In this document: in pieces, positions 23,116-30,585 of the stretch
How the letters are laid out: every line of letters begins with the position of its first letter
Position numbering within the stretch: the stretch's first letter is position 1
DNA from: a virus
DNA length: 34,149 nucleotides
IMG/VR virus record: IMGVR_UViG_3300046499_000490
Span: 1 to 34,149 of that record
Strand: one strand, 5' to 3'
Translations under genes and position numbers: made by a program
The notes under the pieces: generated by a model
What the model was told of the DNA's origin: nothing
Database searches by the model: none
The model's input: the letters and a program-made list of their open reading frames with translations, nothing else

Positions 23116-23510
23116 CAGGCGCCCCCGAAGATCCGGTCCAGAGCGTCCTTGAACGCGTCCTCGTACTGGTCGGACAGCTCGTTCACGGATGGTTCCACGT
23201 GCGGGAACGGCGGCTGGAAGTAGTGCCGGCCCAGTGAGTCGGTCATGTCGTAGAAGCCGAACTCGAGGCGCCTGCCCTGCGGCTCTCGGGTGCCCACCTC
23301 TACTCCCCCGCCGTCCGGCACGGCGAACGGCTCCGGCTCCCACGATCCTCGGTAGTCACCAGAGATGACGTTCGGGCCCGGGCGTCCGGAGGCGCGCTCC
23401 ATGATGAGGGCGCGCAGCAGACGGCCTTGCTGCTGCACCGTCCGGTTCACCTCCGGCCCCACCCGGTCGGCGGCCTGCTCGAGACGGCCGGCGAGCTCGT
23501 CGAGGTCCAT
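23115..23510 (-). CDS. Head-tail connector protein (HK97 gp10-like)
   Basis: A 131-residue protein with ATG at 23510, chosen for its one-base TGATG overlap with the upstream stop. N-terminal helix DLDELAGRLEQAADRV, then a beta segment with GTREPQGRRLEFGFYDMTDSLGRHYFQPPFPH, where the E-F-G and PPxPxxxP-like stretch is characteristic of HK97 gp10-type tail-completion proteins, and a C-terminal helix. It would act at the head-tail joint. It stands between the DUF6093-like gene and the tail terminator-like gene, the expected place. Confidence 0.75.
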   Translation of the reverse strand: MDLDELAGRLEQAADRVGPEVNRTVQQQGRLLRALIMERASGRPGPNVISGDYRGSWEPEPFAVPDGGGVEVGTREPQGRRLEFGFYDMTDSLGRHYFQPPFPHVEPSVNELSDQYEDAFKDALDRIFGGA

Positions 23511-23953
23511 CAGCTGGCCTCCCGGGTCTGCTGCACCTGGTCCAGCCCGGTGATACGGACCACGGCGATCGTTCCGGCGTTCGACGGATCCTGGACCTGC
23601 CACTGCCGACCAAGCAGCGCCAGGTCACCACCGGCATGGACGGCCAGGACCGTGACGAGCATGTCCTTCTCGGCGATCGGCGCGTCCAACGGCGTGAGGG
23701 CCATGTACTTGGAGTTCGTTTCCGGCGTCCACGGCAGGTTCGCCCCCGGCACTGCCGTGATCCCTCCGGGCACCCCTACGACCTGCACGGCCCCCTTGCC
23801 CTCGTACACGGAGTCCGCCTCCGGCCACACGTATTCGCCCGTCTCCTGGTTGAAGACCGGCGCCCCGGCGCCGGGCCGGGAGATGCGGACCGTGTCAAGG
23901 AGGATGAACCCCTCGAGGAACGTCGCGACCGAGGACAGATCCAGTCCGGCCAT
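23510..23953 (-). CDS. Head-tail connector-type protein (DUF6093-like)
   Basis: A 147-residue protein from ATG 23953, with AGGGA about five bases upstream and a TGATG overlap; a GTG one codon earlier is the alternative start. DTVRISRPG, FNQETGEY and GKGAVQV segments, a long beta-rich middle and LLGRQWQVQDP near the end fit the small phage family I recall as DUF6093, found in Streptomyces phages between head and tail genes. A stopper-like role at the portal is likely. The family name is from memory. Confidence 0.65.
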   Translation of the reverse strand: MAGLDLSSVATFLEGFILLDTVRISRPGAGAPVFNQETGEYVWPEADSVYEGKGAVQVVGVPGGITAVPGANLPWTPETNSKYMALTPLDAPIAEKDMLVTVLAVHAGGDLALLGRQWQVQDPSNAGTIAVVRITGLDQVQQTREAS

Positions 23954-24339
23954 CACGTCCCTTTCCCCTGCGCCCAGTCGGTGAGGGTGGCGAGCATGGC
24001 CCGCGCGGTGGCTCCCTGCCCGCCGCCGTAGTCGGACCGGTTCAGTGCGGCCTGGTCAAGGAGGACGGGGTCGACCTCGGCAAGGAACGCGGCCACCAGC
24101 TCGCCTGGGCTCTGGGAGACGCCGACCGCGACGCGGGCCAGGCCCTCCCACGCGGCGCCGTCGGGCTGCCGGGTGTGCAGGACGAGAGTGGGCAGCTGAT
24201 CGGCGATGGAGTGGTGCAGGGTGTAGCCGGTGACCTGCCCGGCGGGCAGCGGCGTGCCGTCCAGGGTGATGGTGGCGCTGCCAGGCTGCGCGTCGATGTG
24301 GACGCCGTGGGCCTGCGGTTCGGTCGGGGTATCGGTCAC
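23953..24339 (-). CDS. Unknown 128-residue structural-region protein
   Basis: Start GTG 24339 overlaps the upstream stop (GTGA), with GGAG seven bases before it. The first 60 residues alternate hydrophobic and polar positions (GSATITLDGTPLPAGQVTGY), suggesting beta structure; the rest is helical and ends with TDWAQGKGT. I do not recognise the family. It is embedded in the connector module and is coupled on both sides, so a head-tail joining role or an assembly role is probable. Confidence 0.7.
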   Translation of the reverse strand: MTDTPTEPQAHGVHIDAQPGSATITLDGTPLPAGQVTGYTLHHSIADQLPTLVLHTRQPDGAAWEGLARVAVGVSQSPGELVAAFLAEVDPVLLDQAALNRSDYGGGQGATARAMLATLTDWAQGKGT

Positions 24340-25172
24340 AGCAGCGCTCCGGATCGGATTTCGGTACGTCCGATGAGGTCGAGGCGGGGAAGGAACTCTC
24401 TCTGGCAGTGGGGGTGTGCCACGGCGTGGGCGAGGGCGTCCTGGACGGTGCGCAGGGTGCGGTTGGCCCGGTCCGGGTCATCGTGGGACGTCCAGCCGCA
24501 GTCAGCGCCGTCGCGGACCTCCAGCCACTCGGTGCCGAGTTCGTCCAGGGCGGTGCGGGCGGCCGCGGTGTTGGCTGTGGTAACGGCCTGCCAGGTGAGG
24601 GAGGCGCGCGCCCACGCGTCCACCGGGTGCCGGGCGTTGTTGGCGTAGATGACCGTGTCCAGGGGGTGGTCACGGCGCAGCTGGTCGGTGTTGACGTGGC
24701 CGGTGGTGTCGCGGGAGGCGTCCTGGGCGGCGCGCAAGAACGCGCGGGCCCGGCGCAGCGCTTCCTGGATTCGGCCGGTGAGGTCGGCGTAGTACTGCGC
24801 GGACGCGGTGGTGATGGCGGCGCGGTGCCGGTCGGTCCACGCGAACAGGCTGTTGGACCGGTCGGCGTTGTCGAGGAGGGTGAGGGCGCCCTCGCGGTAG
24901 ATGAGGGGCAGGTCGGTGGAGGCCCACCGTTCCGCGAACGCCCCGGCGGCCCGGCTGAACGCGGCCAGGGACATGTTGAACACGGCGATCGCTGCGCGCA
25001 CGCGCCGGCTGACGCCGTTGCGGGTGGGCGGGATGGTGGCCAGCGCGTTCAGGAGGCGGGTCTGCGCGATGGTGAGGATGTTCCAGGCGTCGCGGAGCCG
25101 TCCAACCGCATCGGTGATGTAGGCCAGGAGTCGGGAGCGGAGGGTGCGGCCGCGCCGTATGCGGGTGGTCAT
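24336..25172 (-). CDS. Minor head protein with MuF-like C-terminus
   Basis: A 278-residue protein from ATG 25172, overlapping the upstream stop as ATGA. The N-terminal 170 residues are long Arg/Ala-rich helices. The C-terminal part carries WLEVRDGADCGWTSHDD and AHPHCQREFLP, the Cys...His...His-Pro-x-Cys pattern of MuF-type minor capsid proteins, which enter the head with the DNA or shape the capsid. In many phages this gene follows the portal; here it comes after the major capsid protein and a small connector gene. No C-terminal toxin domain is fused. Confidence 0.75.
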   Translation of the reverse strand: MTTRIRRGRTLRSRLLAYITDAVGRLRDAWNILTIAQTRLLNALATIPPTRNGVSRRVRAAIAVFNMSLAAFSRAAGAFAERWASTDLPLIYREGALTLLDNADRSNSLFAWTDRHRAAITTASAQYYADLTGRIQEALRRARAFLRAAQDASRDTTGHVNTDQLRRDHPLDTVIYANNARHPVDAWARASLTWQAVTTANTAAARTALDELGTEWLEVRDGADCGWTSHDDPDRANRTLRTVQDALAHAVAHPHCQREFLPRLDLIGRTEIRSGALL

Positions 25173-25501
25173 CGCCGTGGCCGTTCGACCAGGTACAGCA
25201 CGCCCAGGTCGCCACTGATGCCGGTGCCGTCGTCCGGGTCATCGGGCGCCGGAGGCTCGCCTGCCTCAAGGGAGGCGATCTGCCGCTCGTAGGCCTTGAT
25301 GTTCTCGGTGAAGGACACGCCGACGACGCTGGACACGTTGACGGTGGACGGCTGCTGGCGCAGGGCTGCCAGCCGCTCGCGGAGCACCTCGAGGGCGACG
25401 GCGCGCGCCGTTCCGAGGCGGGTGTAGCGGGTCTGCAGGTCGGCCTGGTCGGTGGCCGTGCCGAGCTGGGCGAGCAGCCAGGCCCGTACGTCGACGTCCA
25501 T
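25169..25501 (-). CDS. Probable head-tail connector protein
   Basis: A 110-residue protein starting at ATG 25501 with GGAGG seven bases upstream. The first half is helical (DVRAWLLAQLGTATDQADLQ, ARAVALEVLRERLAAL), followed by VSSVVGVSFTENIKAYERQI and an acidic Pro/Asp-rich linker. Small helical proteins encoded after the major capsid gene usually form the first connector ring below the portal. It is coupled to the MuF-like gene by a four-base overlap. Family not securely identified. Confidence 0.65.
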   Translation of the reverse strand: MDVDVRAWLLAQLGTATDQADLQTRYTRLGTARAVALEVLRERLAALRQQPSTVNVSSVVGVSFTENIKAYERQIASLEAGEPPAPDDPDDGTGISGDLGVLYLVERPRR

Positions 25502-25597
25502 CAGGCTGCCTCCATGAGCTGGTTGAGGGGGGAAGGGTGGGTGCGGGTGCGGGCCCGCCGGATGGCGCCCCCACCACGGGGGCGGGCCCGCACTCGC

Positions 25598-25858
25598 TTA
25601 GTCGCCGCTGTCGCCCTCGTCAGCGGCGCTCCGGCCCCGAGCCGGTTTGCGGGCCGCGGTCTTCTTCGCGGCCGGCTTGGACTCCGCAGCGTCGTCGCCC
25701 TCGGGCGTCTCGTCTGCGGTCTTGTTGTCGTCCCAGGCTGCCGGGTTGGTGACCAGGTCAGCGAGACGCTTCTCTGGTGTGGACCCGGCCTTCAGGATGA
25801 CGGTCTGGTGGCTGTCCGGGTCGGTGACGTACACGTCTGCTGCCAGCGTGCGCGCCAT
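25598..25858 (-). CDS. Small protein with basic Ala/Lys-rich tail, after the capsid gene
   Basis: An 86-residue protein whose ATG at 25858 lies two bases after the capsid gene stop. Residues 1-45 look folded (VYVTDPDSHQTVILKAG, RLADLVTNPAAWDD). Residues 46-86 are disordered, with an acidic stretch followed by KPAAKKTAARKPARGR, like histone H1 or nucleoid-protein tails, and an acidic end. Similar small genes follow the capsid gene in many actinophages. The basic tail could contact packaged DNA; this is inference. Confidence 0.7.
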   Translation of the reverse strand: MARTLAADVYVTDPDSHQTVILKAGSTPEKRLADLVTNPAAWDDNKTADETPEGDDAAESKPAAKKTAARKPARGRSAADEGDSGD

Positions 25859-25860
25859 GA

Positions 25861-26907
25861 TCAGAACACCGAGGCTGCGATGTGGATGTCCGGCACGTAC
25901 AGCACCGGCATCGCGACGGCCGCGCCCTTCGTCCACACCTGGACCGGGTCGTCGGTGTGTCCGTGGGTGACGACGATGCCGGGCGCCTCTTCCCGCTCGA
26001 TGGCCGGGTTGCCACCGCTCGAGAGGACCAGGGACTCGGCGGTCACGCCGTACTGGGTCTCGCCCCACGTCTGGGGGTTCGGCGGCAGCATCAGCCACTT
26101 GTTGTCGGGGATCGGGCGGGCCATGGTGCCGTCGTCCTTGGGGATCTGGACGTCGTACACCTCGATGGGCGGGAGGTTGTAGCGGGCGCGGACGGCGTCG
26201 ACCTCGTTGGGTGCGAGGGTGCCGGTGGGGGTCTGGCTGGAGGGCTGGCCGTAGAACGCACGCCGGTAGGCGTCGTTGGAGGCGAGCAGGGCGCGCGCCT
26301 TGTAGGAGGTGACGACGCGGGTGGGGAGCGGGGCCCCACTGGCGCGCAGCACCTCGGTCCACGCCATCTCGTCCGCGAGGGCGTCCGCGGCCGGGTTGGT
26401 CCACGCGGTGGCGGCGGTGGGCATGTTCGCGGACGGCACCCCGGCGTCGTACTCCACCGTCAGGCCGTTCTCCCCGGCGAGGGTGAACTTGCCGTCGGTG
26501 AGGAGGTCACCGACCGCGAGTTCGAGGCGGGACTTGATGGACTGCACGTGCGCCGCCACGTCCTGGTAGAGGAGCTCCACCAGTTCGGAGGCGTCCGCGC
26601 CGCGCGAGGTGTCGAGGAGGATCTGCTCCAGCTCGCCGACTAGGTACTTCTGACCGAGCGGGGGCAGCATGCCCTCGGTGACGATGCGCGTCGCCTGGCG
26701 GGTCGCCACGGAGGTCTGCGCGTCCCACGCCCGGTACTTCGCCGCGTTCACGCGGCGGGACGTGGACTTGATGCGGAACTTCACGCTGTTGATGGTGCGT
26801 TCCGGCATGACCGAGAGGGTCAGCGCATAGTCCGCGGGCGTCTGCACGGCCCGCGCGAACGCGTTGATCTCGGTGGCGTCGATGTCCCTGAGCAGGGCCT
26901 CAAGCAT
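25861..26907 (-). CDS. Major capsid protein (HK97 fold, lambda E-like family)
   Basis: A 348-residue protein with ATG at 26907. Features matching the capsid E family include an N-terminal segment with INAFARAVQ and PERTINSVKFRI, the central WTNPAADALADEMAW helix region, PTRVVTSYKARALLASN, and the C-terminal VDAVRARYNLPPIEVYDVQ plus VTHGHTDDPVQVWTKGAAVA. It should form the icosahedral shell. No N-terminal delta domain of HK97 type is obvious, consistent with the separate scaffold gene. The ribosome binding site is weak (GGGCG about 12 bases upstream), so the start may differ slightly. Confidence 0.88.
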   Translation of the reverse strand: MLEALLRDIDATEINAFARAVQTPADYALTLSVMPERTINSVKFRIKSTSRRVNAAKYRAWDAQTSVATRQATRIVTEGMLPPLGQKYLVGELEQILLDTSRGADASELVELLYQDVAAHVQSIKSRLELAVGDLLTDGKFTLAGENGLTVEYDAGVPSANMPTAATAWTNPAADALADEMAWTEVLRASGAPLPTRVVTSYKARALLASNDAYRRAFYGQPSSQTPTGTLAPNEVDAVRARYNLPPIEVYDVQIPKDDGTMARPIPDNKWLMLPPNPQTWGETQYGVTAESLVLSSGGNPAIEREEAPGIVVTHGHTDDPVQVWTKGAAVAMPVLYVPDIHIAASVF

Positions 26908-26925
26908 CTGGGTTCACGCCCTTTC

Positions 26926-27336
26926 TCAGGAGAAGTGGATGTTGTCGGTGCGGCTGGCGGCCGCGGGGACCGTGAGCGCGACGGGCAGCTTCGCGGTGTC
27001 GACGTCGCCGTGGACCAGCAGCGCCCCGCCGACCTTGGTGACGGCCGGGTTGAAGGACGTCTCGGTGGCGAGCAGGCCGGCGAAGATCTGGCTGCCGTCG
27101 GAGGCGCCGGACGCGTACGGCGCGTACAGGCCGGACGCGGTCAGCTTGCCGAGCGGCAGACCCGACTTGAACACCGCGTACGGGTTCGTCGCGGTGGCCG
27201 CCGTGTAGTGGGTGCTCACCGTGAACTTGGTGACGTCCAGGGTGATCGTGGCGTTCATGCCCGAGCCGTGCAGGTTCTTCAGCCACCGGCGGTCGGCGGT
27301 CACGGTCTCGGTGGTGGTCATCGGCTGGATGTCCAC
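26926..27336 (-). CDS. Head decoration protein (lambda gpD-like)
   Basis: A 136-residue protein from GTG 27336, with GGGAGGAG six bases upstream. An ATG five codons later has no ribosome binding site. It is beta-rich: NATITLDVTKFT, VFKSGLPLGKLTASGLYAPY, and DGSQIFAGLLATETSF, where the F-K-x-G-x-P-L-G-K-x-T segment and GLLATE are typical of HDPD-type capsid stabilisers. It immediately precedes the capsid gene in transcription order, the lambda D-E arrangement. It would bind the expanded capsid surface at three-fold positions. Confidence 0.85.
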   Translation of the reverse strand: MDIQPMTTTETVTADRRWLKNLHGSGMNATITLDVTKFTVSTHYTAATATNPYAVFKSGLPLGKLTASGLYAPYASGASDGSQIFAGLLATETSFNPAVTKVGGALLVHGDVDTAKLPVALTVPAAASRTDNIHFS

Positions 27337-27447
27337 GCCGATCTCCTCCCGTGGAATGGGGATGGCACAAGGGGTGCGGGCGACCATCGGTGTGGTGCCG
27401 TCCACGGGGTGGTGCGGAGAGGGCGTGGTCCCTCAGCTCTGGGTGGG

Positions 27448-28200
27448 TCAGGCGGCTGCGTCGGGTCGCCTGAATCCCATCGATTCGGCCCGTTTCCGGG
27501 CGCGTGTCTGAACGTCGTCCTTGCTGGCCTGCGGGCGGGGTCCACCGCCGGCAGGTGCGCCACCGGGAGCCGGGGGAAGATTGCTGGGCTGCGCGGCGAC
27601 CTTGGCGCCAAACAGTTCGGGGCGGCGCTCCTTCAGCTTCTCGGCGGCCTCACGGACGACCTTCTCGTCGGCGTCGTCCGCGACGCGCAGCAACGCGGCC
27701 GCATCCTCCAGGTCGTCGCCGGTGGCGCCCAGACCCACGAGAACAGCACGCCGGCCAGCGTCCCGTTCGCGGGCAATAGCAGAGGCCTCCCGGGTGGCCA
27801 GCTCCTGCTCGCGGCGGTCCAGTTCCTCCTGCCGCTTCTGGTCCTCAGTCTTCTTCGCCTCTTCGGCCTGGCGGGCGGCAGCGATGAATGCCTTGGCGTC
27901 GTCGACGTTGGAGAAGCCGTGTTCGGCGGCGAACTCCTCGAGGGCCTTGCGGGCTCCAGCGCGTTCGCCCTGGGACTTCTCCTTGGCGGCGATCCGGTCC
28001 AGGTCTTCCTGGCTGAACTCCTTGACCGGTCCGGGCGGCGGGCCGGGCTTCGGCGGGTCGACGGGCGCCGCGGCGGGTGGCGTGGCTGGGGCGCCGCCGT
28101 CGTTGTAGAAGACGGCGTGGGCGAGCGGGCCGGCGTACGGGTGCGTCCACCCGTGGCCGGTGGCGGTACGGGCGGGGCGGGGCTGCGCGGGGCGACGCAT
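27448..28200 (-). CDS. Capsid scaffolding protein
   Basis: A 250-residue protein from ATG 28200, with GGGAGGA nine bases upstream. An in-frame GTG at 28266 overlaps the portal stop, but a 14-bp repeat that is intergenic at two other loci falls between the two starts, so I prefer 28200. The N-terminal third is Pro/Ala-rich. A long charged coiled coil follows (FSQEDLDRIAAKEKSQGER to ELDRREQELATREASAI), then a Pro/Gly-rich stretch and a basic end (ARKRAESMGFRRPD). Such architecture, between portal and decoration/capsid genes, is typical of siphovirus scaffolds that are removed on maturation. Confidence 0.82.
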   Translation of the reverse strand: MRRPAQPRPARTATGHGWTHPYAGPLAHAVFYNDGGAPATPPAAAPVDPPKPGPPPGPVKEFSQEDLDRIAAKEKSQGERAGARKALEEFAAEHGFSNVDDAKAFIAAARQAEEAKKTEDQKRQEELDRREQELATREASAIARERDAGRRAVLVGLGATGDDLEDAAALLRVADDADEKVVREAAEKLKERRPELFGAKVAAQPSNLPPAPGGAPAGGGPRPQASKDDVQTRARKRAESMGFRRPDAAA

Positions 28201-28226
28201 AGGTGCAAGTCCTCCCATGGACTGTC

Positions 28227-28240
28227 CAGGCCCCGCGCCT
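28227..28240 (-). repeat. Start-associated repeat, copy A (scaffold)
   Basis: Minus strand AGGCGCGGGGCCTG, identical to copies at 30171-30184 and 32731-32744. It ends ten bases before the GGGAGGA ribosome binding site of the scaffold gene. Confidence 0.8.
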
Positions 28241-28262
28241 AGATCCAAGTTGAGCACAGATG

Positions 28263-30155
28263 TCACGGCGTGTTCCCCCCGCTCCCCTGCTGCCCCTGCG
28301 GGTCGGTGTTCAGGGCAGGGTCGCCGACGGCTGCCGGAAGCCCGGGCAGGGTCGGCTCGGGCGGTGTGGGGTCTGGGTTGAGGTCGATACCGAGGAAGTT
28401 TCCGACTGCGCCGGTGTCCCCGGTGGCGTCGGCCAGGGCGCGGGCCTTCTCGAACTGGCGGGCCTGAATGCGGTCGATCTCGTCGGCGGCGTCCTCGATG
28501 GGGAACCCGGCCTCCATGAGCATTTTGACCGCAGTCTCCAGGGACAGCACGCCTCCGGCGACTCCGGTGGTGACCTGCTCGAGGACGGCGGCCTTGTCGG
28601 TGGGCGTGTACGGGCCGAACACCAGCTGCGCGGGCATAGGCGTGATACCGGCCCAGTCGGGATGCTGGCCGGCGATGTGGAGGCGCTGGGCGAACTTCAG
28701 CAGCAGGGCGTACTTGTGGGCGCGGGCCAGCCGCATCGCGCCGATCAGGGAGTCCAGCGGGCCCAGGGACAGCTGCATGGCGTACCCGGAGGGAACCTTC
28801 GACGGGTCCAGGGTGCCCAGGGACACGGCGGGCAGGCGGGCGTTGGCGGAGGCCCGGTCGGCGAGGTCGTGGACGTGCTCGCGCAGCTCCCGCAGGGCGG
28901 GGCTGGTGTCGATGGTGGTGAGACGGCCGTTCTCGCCCATGCGGAACACGGCACCTGGGGCGACGTTGTAGGCCTGTCGGGCATCGGTGATACCGGAGAT
29001 GCCAATCATCGGTATTCCGGTGGTGGCGGAGGCGCGGGCGGAGTCGGTGTCGGCTCCCTGGAGGTCGTCGAACACCTGCAACACCTTGGCCAGGGACGGC
29101 TTCCCCCAGTGCTCCTCCGCGTCCGGAACGGTGTTGGGGACGTGGATGACCGGCACGAAGTCGATGAGAAGGTCGAGGTGGTCGAGGACTTCGCCGTCGG
29201 AGCGGGTCGCGAACGCCGCCTTCTCCATGGGGAGGTCGTCGACGTCGTGCCCGGCCTTCAGGTCACCGATCTCCCAGGTCGCGTCGGTGAGATAGCAGGT
29301 AAGGGTGGAGGGGGCGTCGTTCCACGGGTACTGGCGGGTGACCGTACCGGTGTCCGCGTTAAGGACGTCGCCCTGGCCCAAGACCGGAACGGCTTCCCCA
29401 TCGGGTCCTTCGGTGGTCAGCACCGCCCGCACCGGGCGCCCACCGCCGTCGACACCGGTAGAGGTGGCCGCGCCGATCGGGGCGAGCTCGAAAGTCACGC
29501 GCCGCAGACGGGGCTTGAGGCCCTTCTTCACGTCCTCGGGGAGCTCCCACGCAAAGTGCAGCCGGGTGGGGAACTCGCCGCCGTCGTCGTCCTCACCGAT
29601 GACCGGGAAGTAGAAGCCCGGGTCGATGGCGCGGACGGTGGCGCGTTGCTTGGCCGGGTCCCACGCCATCCGGTAGACGCCATCCCCCAGGGAGACGGCC
29701 TTACGTTCGGTCTGCTGGATCCTCATGGGCAGCAGCTCGGTCTCTGCCCACTCCCGCAGCAGATCCTCCACGTGCCCGGCAGCCTGCGTCTCGGGGGACG
29801 GGTCGCCCGCCCCGTCGTGCTCCGCGCCAGGGACGACGATGTGCTGCTCACGGCCCAACACGTTCGCCAAGAGCGCCTCGATGAACATCGCCGGGTCGCC
29901 GAATTCTCTGCGGTCCCGGGCCGCTTCACCGTCCAGGAACACGGCCAGTTCGGCGGCCTGGTTGTTGTCGTAGGCGGCGAGCAGCTTGTACGCGGCGAGG
30001 CGGCGTTCGTCGGCGGCCGGCACCCATGAGGCATGCGCCTCGGGGAACGCACGCCGGTGGGGCATGCCGCGGGTGGGGTCGCTGAAGACGGGCTTGTAGT
30101 TCAGCCAGCTCCACCCGTCGATGACGAGTCGGCGGCAGCCAGCAATGAGGCCCAC
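28263..30155 (-). CDS. Portal protein
   Basis: A 630-residue protein from GTG 30155 with GGAGGG four bases upstream. The N-terminal part (GWSWLNYKPVFSDPTRGMP, ADERRLAAYKLLAAYDNNQ) and the central WDPAKQRATVRAIDPGFYFPV, DFVPVIHVPNTVP and GKPSLAKVLQVFDDLQGA segments fit phage portals. The dodecameric ring at one vertex carries DNA passage and binds the terminase. The C-terminus has a helical EEAGFPIEDAADEIDRI-like region and a Pro/Gly-rich tail. It follows the nuclease gene and precedes the scaffold, with the 14-bp repeat upstream of its start. Confidence 0.88.
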   Translation of the reverse strand: MGLIAGCRRLVIDGWSWLNYKPVFSDPTRGMPHRRAFPEAHASWVPAADERRLAAYKLLAAYDNNQAAELAVFLDGEAARDRREFGDPAMFIEALLANVLGREQHIVVPGAEHDGAGDPSPETQAAGHVEDLLREWAETELLPMRIQQTERKAVSLGDGVYRMAWDPAKQRATVRAIDPGFYFPVIGEDDDGGEFPTRLHFAWELPEDVKKGLKPRLRRVTFELAPIGAATSTGVDGGGRPVRAVLTTEGPDGEAVPVLGQGDVLNADTGTVTRQYPWNDAPSTLTCYLTDATWEIGDLKAGHDVDDLPMEKAAFATRSDGEVLDHLDLLIDFVPVIHVPNTVPDAEEHWGKPSLAKVLQVFDDLQGADTDSARASATTGIPMIGISGITDARQAYNVAPGAVFRMGENGRLTTIDTSPALRELREHVHDLADRASANARLPAVSLGTLDPSKVPSGYAMQLSLGPLDSLIGAMRLARAHKYALLLKFAQRLHIAGQHPDWAGITPMPAQLVFGPYTPTDKAAVLEQVTTGVAGGVLSLETAVKMLMEAGFPIEDAADEIDRIQARQFEKARALADATGDTGAVGNFLGIDLNPDPTPPEPTLPGLPAAVGDPALNTDPQGQQGSGGNTP

Positions 30156-30170
30156 AGTTCCCTCCGTCTT

Positions 30171-30184
30171 CAGGCCCCGCGCCT
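30171..30184 (-). repeat. Start-associated repeat, copy B (portal)
   Basis: Minus strand AGGCGCGGGGCCTG in the 34-base gap between nuclease and portal genes, ending five bases before the GGAGGG ribosome binding site of the portal gene. Confidence 0.8.
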
Positions 30185-30189
30185 AACGA

Positions 30190-30570
30190 TCAGAGTACGG
30201 GCTGGGCGGGGTCGGCTTCCCCCGGCTGTGCGGGCAGGAGACGCTTGCCGCCGTCGTAGGGGACGGCGTGGCCGTCGGTGATGAGGTCGGCGTTCAGGGT
30301 GCGGGCGCCCGCGCTGATGGTTCCGAGCATCCTTCCGAACTTCTCGTGCTTGTCCTTCACGGTGCGCAGGGTGAGGGCGGGTCCGTTCTGGGCGAGCCAC
30401 TGGGTGGTGTACGCGGTGGCGTTGGCGCCAGCCAGGGTGCCGTGCTCGGGGCAGTTCACGCCGACCAGGCGGATCCGTTGGCGAATGTGGACGTCAAAGC
30501 CCAAGTCCGCGATCACGTCGACAGTGTCGCCGTCGACGACCCGCTCGGCGCGTGCGGAGTACTCGTACAC
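30190..30570 (-). CDS. Thermonuclease-like (SNase fold) protein
   Basis: A 126-residue protein starting at GTG 30570 with GGAG seven bases upstream. It aligns by eye to staphylococcal nuclease: VVDGDT gives Asp15 (SNase Asp21), Arg34 in RIRLVGV (Arg35), Glu42 in NCPE (Glu43) and Arg80 in FGRMLG (Arg87). The calcium ligand Asp40 is replaced by Asn39 and Thr41 by Cys40. No signal peptide is present, so it acts in the cytoplasm. Its position between large terminase and portal suggests a packaging-associated nuclease or host DNA degradation. Activity is probable but the Asn substitution could reduce it. Confidence 0.85.
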   Translation of the reverse strand: MYEYSARAERVVDGDTVDVIADLGFDVHIRQRIRLVGVNCPEHGTLAGANATAYTTQWLAQNGPALTLRTVKDKHEKFGRMLGTISAGARTLNADLITDGHAVPYDGGKRLLPAQPGEADPAQPVL

Positions 30571-30585
30571 GGTGTTCTCCAGGGG

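Noticed and set aside
28260-30029. A 589-codon plus-strand open frame
   Set aside because: It is antisense to the portal gene, with Gly/Val/Asp-rich composition and no motif.
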